Both the position numbers and the translations under genes were made by a program. 64,000 bases of DNA from Paracoccus sediminicola (GTDB taxonomy: Bacteria > Pseudomonadota > Alphaproteobacteria > Rhodobacterales > Rhodobacteraceae). The stretch is taken from positions 806,001 through 870,000 of the forward strand of contig NZ_CP115768.1 of assembly GCF_027912835.1 (NCBI RefSeq). The letters run 5' to 3'. Positions 47,943-56,811 of the stretch are shown here, piece by piece (position 1 is the first letter of the stretch; each line of letters opens with the position of its first letter). Below the pieces are notes generated by a model. The model had not been told where the DNA came from and did no database searches. It was given only the letters and a program-made list of their open reading frames with translations.

Positions 47943-48578
47943 ATGGCCGGACGCATCATCACCGTCGCGCAACAGAAGGGTGGCTCGGGCAAGACCACGC
48001 TCACCGCGAATCTCGCCATCGAGATGAGGGCGCGGGGGCTCAGCGTGGCGCTTGTGGATACCGATCCGCAGGGCAGTCTCGGCCGCTGGTTCATCGAGCG
48101 GATGGAGCGTCTGGGCGAGGATGACGGGATGGAGTTCTCGACCTCATCGGCCTGGGGTGCGTCCTATGAGAGCGAGAAGCTGAAAAAGCGCTTCGACATC
48201 GTCATCATCGACACGCCGCCCAAGATCGACAGCGATCTGCGACCGGCGCTGCGCGTGGCCGATCTGGTGGTCGTGCCCGTCGCATCGAGCCAGGTCGATC
48301 TTTGGGCGACCGAGGGGGTTCTGGACCTGGCGCGGCGCGAAAAGGCGCCGGTTCTCGTGGTGCTGAACCGGGCGCGGCCCAACACACGGCTCGGTGCGGA
48401 GGTGGCGGAAAACGCCGCCGCGCTCGGGGCCGAGCTGGCGCAGGCTCAGATCGGCAATCGGGTCGCCTATGCCGAGACGCTCGGGCTGGGGCTCTCGGTC
48501 CGCGAGCGCAGCGATGCCCGCCCCGCACGCGACGAGCTGGCGCGCCTTGCCGACGAGGTGATCCGTCTTTGCGATTAA
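47943..48578 (+). CDS. ParA-family ATPase without ParB
   Basis: 211-residue deviant Walker A ATPase: QQKGGSGKTTLTANLA (residues 10-25), VDTDPQGSLG, IIDTPPKIDSD and VLNRARPN. No ParB or centromere-like repeats lie nearby, so it is an orphan ParA/MinD relative, possibly used for positioning a cellular cargo or the division site. No membrane-targeting helix was recognised. Confidence 0.88.
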   Translation: MAGRIITVAQQKGGSGKTTLTANLAIEMRARGLSVALVDTDPQGSLGRWFIERMERLGEDDGMEFSTSSAWGASYESEKLKKRFDIVIIDTPPKIDSDLRPALRVADLVVVPVASSQVDLWATEGVLDLARREKAPVLVVLNRARPNTRLGAEVAENAAALGAELAQAQIGNRVAYAETLGLGLSVRERSDARPARDELARLADEVIRLCD

Positions 48579-48658
48579 GCGCCGGTTCTAAAGGCCATGG
48601 CATGTGTTCCCCCGCGTGACGTGGCGTGTCTTCCATTGAGGGGATGGAGTAAGGTCGA

Positions 48659-48979
48659 ATGGTCTCGATGAAAAAATGGTCTTTCATTGCCCTTCCGCTC
48701 ACGCTGATGGGCTGTGAGCCGATGCCGGAAGAGCAGGAGGTCAGCAATCCGCTGGCCAACGAAGAAGCGGCCTGCACAGCCGATCAGTATCAGCAATATA
48801 TCGGGCAGAGATCGCCGCAAATCACCCTGCCTGCAGGCACCGTCTTCCGGCACTACCGTACCGATCCGGTCGTCAACGAGGATGGCTCGATCAACGTGGT
48901 GACTCTGGATTACTATCCGTCGCGGCTGAACTTCGAATATGATCGCCACGGCACATTGGTCGATGTCAACTGCGGATAA
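48659..48979 (+). CDS. Lipoprotein with peptidase-inhibitor I78-type domain (copy 1)
   Basis: 106-residue exported lipoprotein. Lipobox LTLMGC near residues 15-20 (after MKKWSFIALP) predicts a membrane anchor. The C-terminal domain ACTADQYQQYIGQ, a Pro-rich strand, RLNFEYDRHGTLVDVNCG matches the I78 inhibitor family, which includes subtilisin-type protease inhibitors. Start at 48659 behind AAGG; M4 (48668) is an alternative. A paralogue follows 121 bases later. Confidence 0.75.
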   Translation: MVSMKKWSFIALPLTLMGCEPMPEEQEVSNPLANEEAACTADQYQQYIGQRSPQITLPAGTVFRHYRTDPVVNEDGSINVVTLDYYPSRLNFEYDRHGTLVDVNCG

Positions 48980-49100
48980 GCGATTGCGACGCGGCCCAAG
49001 CTGTCCGCCATGGCAGGGGGATCACGTCGGATCACCTCTGCGCCAGCCTGCTTGACCGCGGCATCACGCTGCGATCTGCTGGCCGGGAAAGGATCTGTTC

Positions 49101-49361
49101 ATGCGCCCCTTGCTGACTCTTCCCGCCGCCGCTCTGTTCATGGGTTGCACGCCTTCCCTCCCGGAAAGCGAGCTGCCACCGCGCTGCGGTCCCGGCTACG
49201 AAACACTCGTCGGCACCAATGTCGGGGCGGTCACACTGCCGCGCAGCCTGCCTCATCGGATTATCCAGCCCGGAGCCACCACGGCCGAAGAGATCAACCC
49301 GGCGCGGCTTAATCTCTTTGTTGACGATAAGGGCTTCATCGAGCGTGTCAGCTGCGGCTGA
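49101..49361 (+). CDS. Lipoprotein with peptidase-inhibitor I78-type domain (copy 2)
   Basis: 86-residue paralogue of the preceding gene: lipobox ALFMGC (residues 11-16), then RCGPGYETLVGTNVG and ARLNLFVDDKGFIERVSCG. It is shorter and more diverged, but both copies keep the paired cysteines and the final SCG/NCG. Preceded by AAAGGA. Two I78 lipoproteins in tandem suggest defence against extracellular or self serine proteases, which is inference. Confidence 0.72.
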   Translation: MRPLLTLPAAALFMGCTPSLPESELPPRCGPGYETLVGTNVGAVTLPRSLPHRIIQPGATTAEEINPARLNLFVDDKGFIERVSCG

Positions 49362-49412
49362 AAACCTCATCTTTGGCGTTTAACACACTGATTCAGCGCA
49401 GATAATCCGCGT

Positions 49413-51599
<2,187 letters not shown>

Positions 51600-51606
51600 C
51601 TGAGGC

Positions 51607-51658
51607 TCGCGGCGAGAGTTCCGGTTGTGTTCACCTAGCAGATCGGCTCTCGCCGCGA
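51607..51658 (-). promoter_or_regulatory. Inverted repeat bracketing the uvrB SOS box
   Basis: TCGCGGCGAGAG (51607-51618) and CTCTCGCCGCGA (51647-51658) are perfect 12-bp arms. On the minus strand the structure starts 12 bases after the sodC stop and ends 7 bases before uvrB, so it may end the sodC transcript or fold in the uvrB leader. Confidence 0.65.
51618..51632. promoter_or_regulatory. SOS (LexA) box of uvrB
   Basis: GTTC-CGGTTGT-GTTC at 51618-51632, which reads GAAC-N7-GAAC on the coding strand, is the direct-repeat LexA operator of alphaproteobacteria. It lies 18 bases before the uvrB start, within the 28-base spacer of an inverted repeat. Confidence 0.8.
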
Positions 51659-51670
51659 AAGTTCAACCCC

Positions 51671-52435
51671 TCATCCTGCTTCGGCGATTACCGCGCATCC
51701 GAGCCGGTCCCCCGCGTCGCCGCTGGGTTGCGACCGATAGTCATCCGCCGCGCTGTGAATCATGAATGCGGTGCCGTCGCCATCATTCACCAGATCAGAG
51801 GTGAGGTTCGGGACGAAATAGGTCACCGAGATCTCGCCACTCTCTGGCACGGTGATATTCGGCAGGTCGCCCGGATGCGGGCCGCCCGCGTTCAACACGC
51901 CGTGTTCCATGTCTCCGGCCAGATGGTCGCCGGCGGAATCGAACGGCGCTTCACATTGGCCGGTTTCGTGGAAATGCACGCCATGCGTGCCGGGCTCGAC
52001 GCCGCTGAACGAGATATCGACCACGGCAAGCCCCGACGCGGCGAAAACAAGCTCGACCGATCCGACCTGCGCGCCCTCGGCATCAGAGATCGTCGCGGAG
52101 AGCGCCGGTTCGGCGCTTGCGGTGGCCTCGGAAGCGGTGCTCTGGCCCTCGGTGCCGCTATCCTCGGTCTCTGGGCTTTCGGTCTCGGAGTTTTCGGTCT
52201 CGGCGTCTTGTCTGTCGCCGGATCCGTCAGCGCTCGCATCGGCGGCTTCCGCTGCATCGCCGGACGCATCGCCGCTGTCGGCGGTGTCGCCCTCCGGTGT
52301 GGTTTCGGCGGGCATCGACCCTTCCTCGGGGACCTCCGAGGTTGCCGCATCGGATGACGTTTCCTGCGCCATTGCCGCGCCCGAGGCCATCAATGCTGCC
52401 AGGATCGTCGCATAAAATTCTGATTTGAAGTGCAT
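51671..52435 (-). CDS. sodC: Periplasmic Cu/Zn superoxide dismutase with acidic linker
   Basis: 254 residues: signal peptide to about residue 24 (AALMASGAAMA), an acidic low-complexity segment (residues about 25-110, Glu/Asp/Ser/Thr/Ala with repeats such as ETENSETESPETED), then a SodC domain with GVHFHETGQCEAP, HLAGDMEHGV, GGPHPGDLPN and GDAGDRLGCAVI, giving copper/zinc ligands and the disulphide cysteines. It protects against periplasmic superoxide. The ATG at 52435 follows GGAGAACGAG; a start at 52468 is rejected. The linker is longer than in typical SodC proteins. Confidence 0.9.
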   Translation of the reverse strand: MHFKSEFYATILAALMASGAAMAQETSSDAATSEVPEEGSMPAETTPEGDTADSGDASGDAAEAADASADGSGDRQDAETENSETESPETEDSGTEGQSTASEATASAEPALSATISDAEGAQVGSVELVFAASGLAVVDISFSGVEPGTHGVHFHETGQCEAPFDSAGDHLAGDMEHGVLNAGGPHPGDLPNITVPESGEISVTYFVPNLTSDLVNDGDGTAFMIHSAADDYRSQPSGDAGDRLGCAVIAEAG

Positions 52436-52568
52436 TTCTCGTTCTCCGCAAGAGATGATGAGTTGCATCGGTGCGCCATGGTGAAATCGCGTTTCGCGCG
52501 CCGTAGCGGTTCAACGCAAAGCTGAATGCTTCGTTCCTGCGCGCCCGCGCTGTGGCGGGTTCGGGGAC

Positions 52569-52597
52569 TTGCGCGCCGGGCAAGACTGTCGGATAAC
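52569..52597 (+). promoter_or_regulatory. Putative promoter of the complex I subunit gene
   Basis: TTGCGC (52569-52574) and GATAAC (52592-52597) spaced by 17 bases, 31 bases before the gene start. Four of six matches in each hexamer. Confidence 0.5.
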
Positions 52598-52627
52598 GAA
52601 AGCGCCCAAAGCCATAGGAATACTGCG

Positions 52628-52939
52628 ATGCGCGTCCGTATCTATCAGCCCGCCCGTAACGCTATGCAGTCCGGCATGGCTCGCACCCGCGATTGGGTGC
52701 TGGACTTTCCGCAGGCGGATAAGCGCGACATTGACCCGCTGATGGGCTGGACCAGCTCGGACGATACGCAATCGCAGGTGCGGCTGCGCTTTCCGACCCG
52801 GGAAGAGGCAGAGGCCTATGCGCGCGAGCGTGGTCTGGATTATGTCGTCGCCGAGCCGCATAAGCGCGGCCAGAATATCCGCCCGCGCGGCTATGGCGAA
52901 AACTTCGCGACCGACCGGCGCGCGCCCTGGACGCATTGA
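52628..52939 (+). CDS. NADH dehydrogenase accessory subunit (NDUFS4/ETC complex I region)
   Basis: 103-residue homologue of mitochondrial NDUFS4, an accessory subunit of respiratory complex I present in alphaproteobacteria. [62 protein letters not shown] and [17 protein letters not shown] are characteristic. The start at 52628 follows CATAGGAAT; an upstream ATG at 52526 adds 34 unrelated residues. Its stop overlaps the GNAT gene. Confidence 0.92.
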   Translation: MRVRIYQPARNAMQSGMARTRDWVLDFPQADKRDIDPLMGWTSSDDTQSQVRLRFPTREEAEAYARERGLDYVVAEPHKRGQNIRPRGYGENFATDRRAPWTH

Positions 52940-53433
52940 TCTTGAACAGATTCAGCGTCGAGGCTGCCGATCCGCGTGATCCGGAACTGGACCTGCTGTT
53001 TGCGCGCCACAGCGAATTCTGCCACGCCGACACGCCGCCGGAATCCATGCATATGATGGATCGCGCCGATCTGGCCGCGCCGGGTATCCGTTTCCTCATA
53101 TTGCGCGGTGAGGAGGCTCCGCTGGCGATGGGGGCGCTGAAGTCGCTTGGCGATGGCACGGTCGAGTTGAAATCCATGCATGTGCTGGAAGAGGCGCGCG
53201 CCAGCGGCGCGGCGCGGCACATGCTCGGCGCGCTGATCGACGCGGCCCGCGGCATGGGCGCAACCGCGATTTGTCTGGAGACAGGTGCGCAACCCAGCTT
53301 TGCCCCGGCGCGGGCGTTTTACGGGCGGGCCGGGTTTGCGGCTTGCGGGCCTTTCGGAAGTTACGATGAAGATCCGATGAGTCTTTTCATGCGGCTCGAA
53401 ATCTCTGCGAAGGGCGAGGCGCTATCCGGCTAG
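52936..53433 (+). CDS. GNAT-family N-acetyltransferase
   Basis: 165-residue acetyltransferase. [41 protein letters not shown] covers the acetyl-CoA-binding motif A (start of the helix at [11 protein letters not shown]), followed by [17 protein letters not shown]. Translation probably starts at a TTG (52936 or 52942) overlapping the NDUFS4-like stop (TTGA). Substrate unknown; PaiA-like and rimI-like functions cannot be told apart. Confidence 0.82.
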   Translation: MILNRFSVEAADPRDPELDLLFARHSEFCHADTPPESMHMMDRADLAAPGIRFLILRGEEAPLAMGALKSLGDGTVELKSMHVLEEARASGAARHMLGALIDAARGMGATAICLETGAQPSFAPARAFYGRAGFAACGPFGSYDEDPMSLFMRLEISAKGEALSG

Positions 53434-53642
53434 AGCGTCGTGCCCCAGTGCCAGATATGCAGCCCTGCCTGAGCGCGGCTGTAACGACGTCACGTCGTAA
53501 CATGAATCTTCATATTGTATGCTGAATTTGGCGGTTCTAGCCTGACGCTCGGCAAACGGAAAAGCGCCGCCATCGTCCGCAGGTCTGGTGCGGGGTTTGG
53601 CGTTTCCGAACTCAGAAAGTTGCGACGCGTAGGAATGGGCCG

Positions 53643-54389
53643 ATGGATAACGCCAGCAGATCGCGCTCCGCTGATTGGCTGCTGACCGGCTGCGACCCCG
53701 TGCCGGTCCCGCCACCTTCGGCACAAGAGGCGCCCCCGCAGCATGCTCTGACCCTTGCCCATTCAGACGCGGCACGTATCGGGGGGGACGCGCTGATCCT
53801 CACCACCCGCGGAGAGATGCGGGCCGATCAGCTTTGCCGGGGCATGCAGATCGTGACGCTGGATGACGGGCCGCAGCCGCTTCGCTGGGTCGGGCGGCAG
53901 CCGGAGGACGCGTCGCGGCTGGCCGCTGCGCCCGAGATGCTTCCCATCCGCATCCGCGCCGGTGCGCTTGGTCCGGACACGCCATGCGCCGATCTTCTGG
54001 TTTCGCAGCAGCACCGCATCCTCGTGCGCTCGCGGATCGCCGAGCGGATCTTCGGCGCTGCCGAGGTGCTGGTCACGGCGCGTCAGCTTTGTCAGCTGCC
54101 GGGCATCGACATCGCCGATGATGTTACGCGGATCGACTATGTCCATCTTCTGCTTGATGCGCATCAGATCCTGCGCGCGAACGGGGCATGGGCCGAGTCG
54201 CTGCGCACCCCGCACCAGTTGCCGGGCTCGACCGATCCGGCCGCGCTGGCCGAGATCTTCGCGCTGTGTCCCGAACTGCGCCAGATGCAGGAGCGCCCGC
54301 CCGCGCGGACCCTCGCTTCGGGACGTATGGGCAGAAGACTCGCCGTGCGGCATCTGCAAAACCGCAAGCCGCTCTTTCAGCATCGCTAG
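53643..54389 (+). CDS. Degenerate Hint-domain protein lacking the catalytic cysteine
   Basis: 248-residue protein. The Hint_2-like domain begins near residue 46 as IGGDALILTTRGEMRADQL and continues with LRWVGRQPED and VSQQHRILVRS, colinear with the Hint domain of the gene at 1-854. There the domain starts with Cys; here the aligned position is Arg, so self-splicing or cholesterol-type transfer chemistry is unlikely. The N-terminal 45 residues are short and Pro-rich; the C-terminal part is unassigned. No signal peptide. It precedes tRNA-Arg by 62 bases. Confidence 0.78.
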   Translation: MDNASRSRSADWLLTGCDPVPVPPPSAQEAPPQHALTLAHSDAARIGGDALILTTRGEMRADQLCRGMQIVTLDDGPQPLRWVGRQPEDASRLAAAPEMLPIRIRAGALGPDTPCADLLVSQQHRILVRSRIAERIFGAAEVLVTARQLCQLPGIDIADDVTRIDYVHLLLDAHQILRANGAWAESLRTPHQLPGSTDPAALAEIFALCPELRQMQERPPARTLASGRMGRRLAVRHLQNRKPLFQHR

Positions 54390-54451
54390 AGCGCCGATCC
54401 GGGCGTTTTCCGTTGCGCCGCGGCCCGTTTTACGCCATCAGGCGGTCGCGC

Positions 54452-54528
54452 GGCCCCGTAGCTCAACTGGATAGAGCAGGGACCTTCTAAGTCCAAGGTT
54501 GAGGGTTCGATTCCTTCCGGGGTCGCCA
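54452..54528 (+). tRNA. tRNA-Arg (anticodon UCU)
   Basis: The 77-base sequence folds as a cloverleaf: acceptor GGCCCCG with CGGGGTC, D arm GCTC/GAGC, anticodon loop CTTCTAA giving anticodon TCT, T arm with GGTTCGATTCC, discriminator G and an encoded CCA. It decodes AGA/AGG. It marks the boundary to the accessory region on its right. Confidence 0.95.
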
Positions 54529-54781
54529 GCGTATTGCCAGAGATCAATTCCAATGACAGCGAATATATGCGCAAAATGAAGCAGTAGCTTGCGCCAAACG
54601 GAGTTCTGTATACGCTCGGCGCTAAAATTCTCGCAATTAATTCAATTTGTTACGCGTGGCCTTCTGGTCTTGTTGGGGTTGTTTATCCGGGTGGCTTTTG
54701 CTCGTATTTGACAGGGCGGTCGATACTCCTCCAATTAATAACACCAAGGTTCCGGAACACTTCATTCTAGGTTCAGGACTT
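54529..54781. other. AT-richer non-coding stretch between tRNA-Arg and the IS110 element
   Basis: About 253 bases with clearly more A/T than the window average and no plausible gene. It contains a GTTCCGGAAC palindrome near 54753. The abrupt change after the tRNA 3' end suggests inserted or decayed DNA. Confidence 0.5.
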
Positions 54782-54794
54782 CGGTAACGGGGTC

Positions 54795-55098
54795 GTCTCA
54801 GTCAAGCCATTTCACGCATGCGCCGTCGTCCGCGAATTGGCGGTTTCAGGTTTGTTATGATCGTCGCACGTCTGGCACAGCCAACTTCGTCTGAGGCAAC
54901 CTGGGTGCATGCTTCGGTCCGTGGTCGGCGCGCAGGCCGCCAACATGATGCTGGTTCAATGCAGGTCCGATGTGCCCATCTCATTGGCGTGCTCGATGTG
55001 GTTCGGCAACAGTCCTGACCACGACATCATCGGAACCGCGTCCCATGGGGACCTGGAAGGCCTGCGGTCAGGCAGGCGACGGTGAAGCGCTTGGCCGA
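54795..55098 (-). ncRNA. Candidate bridge RNA region of the IS110 element
   Basis: The 304-base non-coding end 3' of the transposase has no credible ORF and holds several short inverted repeats. IS110-family elements encode a structured bridge RNA in their non-coding end that pairs with target and donor DNA through separate loops. For the IS1111 subgroup it lies downstream of the recombinase, as here. No loop assignments were made, so this is a position-based prediction. Confidence 0.45.
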
Positions 55099-56130
55099 TC
55101 AGGCTGCTTGCGGAACCTCAATCTCGGATCGGAAGGTTGTGCCGTCAGTCCATATCCGGTGCAGGATCACGCTGATGCGCCGGGCAAGGGCGACCATGGC
55201 CCGTTTTGCGCCACGACGGCGCGCGACCTGCACTGCCCATGTTCTCAGCCACGTCGAGCGACCACGATGCATCATGACCGTCGCCGCCTGGCACAGCGCA
55301 CGCCGCAGGTTGACGTCCCCTGCTTTGGTGATCCCGCCGGAGATGTCGCGTTCGCCTGACTGGTTGCGTGAAGGCGTGAGGCCGACCCATGGCCCGACCT
55401 TCTTCGACGACGTGAACCGCGAGGGGTCATCAACTGCGGAACGGTAGGTCAGCGCCACGACCGCGCCCACGCCCGGCATCGACATCAGACGGCGACAGAC
55501 AGGGTCGTCTTGCGCCAACTGACGGACCCGGCGTTCCAATCCTGCAAGCTCCTGTCGAAGGGATGCCCGCGCTCGCAGCATCGGCTCGGTCGCGGCGAAC
55601 AGCATCGGGTTGTCTACCGTCAGCTCTCGGATGCGGTGCTCGAACCTGCCGCGGGAGATCGCGCCGACCTTCAGCCCGAAGTTCCGCAGCAGTCCACGCA
55701 ATGACAGCTCCAGAGTGATAAAGCCCTGCTGCACGGCTTTGCGGGCACTGAGCAGAGCCCGCACTTCCTGCGCCGAGACGGATTTGCAATGGACGGGCCG
55801 GAACCAGCCGAGATGAAGCAGGCGCGCAATGCCCTCGGCATCCCGTCGGTCCGTCTTGATCGGCATCGCCTTCAGGGCACCCTTCACCTGCCGGGTCTCC
55901 ATCAGCACCACACTCAGGCCCGCCTCGGTCATGCCACGATGCAGCCATTGCGACAGGGGGCCGGCTTCGAGACCGACGACCGCGATGGTGCCCTCCAAGT
56001 GCCCAATCCAGCGCGCCAGCGCCTCCGGCTCGCTGGCCGCCTGCGCCTCTCTCACGATCTTCCCATGCTCGCTGATGACGCAGATCGCGGTCTTCTCCAG
56101 CGACACGTCCAGTCCGACAAACAGCTTCAT
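55099..56130 (-). CDS. IS110-family transposase (recombinase)
   Basis: 343-residue recombinase. The RuvC-like N-terminal DEDD domain begins MKLFVGLDVSLEKTAICV (Asp8), with GLEAGPLSQWLH, KTDRRDAEGIARLL; the C-terminal Transposase_20 domain has MSMPGVGAVVALTYRSAV and ERDISGGITKAGDVNLRRAL, where the Ser of DISGG is the expected nucleophile. It catalyses strand exchange guided by a bridge RNA in this family. No frameshift is visible, so the element may be active. It sits against the end of the IS5 remnant. Confidence 0.9.
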   Translation of the reverse strand: MKLFVGLDVSLEKTAICVISEHGKIVREAQAASEPEALARWIGHLEGTIAVVGLEAGPLSQWLHRGMTEAGLSVVLMETRQVKGALKAMPIKTDRRDAEGIARLLHLGWFRPVHCKSVSAQEVRALLSARKAVQQGFITLELSLRGLLRNFGLKVGAISRGRFEHRIRELTVDNPMLFAATEPMLRARASLRQELAGLERRVRQLAQDDPVCRRLMSMPGVGAVVALTYRSAVDDPSRFTSSKKVGPWVGLTPSRNQSGERDISGGITKAGDVNLRRALCQAATVMMHRGRSTWLRTWAVQVARRRGAKRAMVALARRISVILHRIWTDGTTFRSEIEVPQAA

Positions 56131-56232
56131 TCCGCAGTCCCACAGATGGATCCAATACGGGAATGGCGCCAGATTGCCCTCGGTATGACAACGGTAACGG
56201 GCAGGTCGCAGCGCAGGCCCCGTTACGGTATC

Positions 56233-56705
56233 TCATAGCCAGTAGATGACGAGTGCTGCGAGGGCGATGGCTGACAGGAAGACCTTCGGGCACCTATCGT
56301 AGCGGGTTGCCACACGCCGCCAATCCTTGAGCCTGCCGAACATGATCTCGATCCGGTTCCGGCGTTTGTACCGACGCTTGTCGTACTTTACCGGTTTCTT
56401 CCGCTGCTTCCGGCCAGGGATGCAGGCGCGTATCCCTTTGTCTTTCAACGCTTCCCGGAACCAATCGACATCCGGCAGGCTGTTTAGCAATGCTCGTGCG
56501 CCAATGTAATCGCTGACCTGACCGGCGGTGACGAACAGGTTCAGCGGGCGGCCCTGGCTATCGCAGATGGCATGCAACTTGGTGTTCATGCCGCCCTTGG
56601 TGCGACCGATCAGGCGTCCGCGCCCCCTTTTTTGACGCCCAAACTGGTCGCGGTACGGTGGGCCTTCAGGTAAGCAGACTCTACACCAAAGCGAGGGCGT
56701 TCCCG
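56233..56705 (-). pseudogene. IS5-family transposase remnant (OrfA end plus OrfB)
   Basis: OrfB (56233-56589) begins GGMNTKLHAICDSQGRPLNL and ends RYDRCPKVFLSAIALAALV, the C-terminal half of an IS5-family transposase. Its upstream frame (orfA remnant, about 56590-56705) reads AYLKAHRTATSLGVKK, and the A6G run in CAAAAAAG at 56622-56632 is the classic slippage site joining the two frames. Two signs of death: orfA is cut at its 5' end near 56705, and OrfB lacks the block with the second DDE aspartate between LPDVDW and FREAL. The left end is taken over by the IS110 element. Confidence 0.7.
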
Positions 56706-56811
56706 GGGGGGGCAGGTCAAATCGCCTATTTCTTGGATGAAGCGCGGGAAGGTTGAGCCAACTGAGAAGAGGCTGTCCTTGGCTAGGCGTGTCTAGCGCC
56801 CTTCGCCGGCA

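Larger units (their letters stand above)
54782..56228. mobile_element. IS110-family (IS1111-type) insertion sequence
   Basis: A complete element of about 1447 bases. Its single transposase gene (minus strand, 55099-56130) is of the DEDD/IS110 type. Near the ends, CGGTAACGGGGTC (54782-54794) and the complement of GGCCCCGTTACGG (56216-56228) match in 11 of 13 positions, which fits the subterminal inverted repeats of the IS1111 group. The long non-coding end (about 304 bases) is downstream of the transposase, the side on which IS1111 elements carry the bridge-RNA gene. Exact termini, which lie a few bases beyond these repeats, are not determined. Confidence 0.75.
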
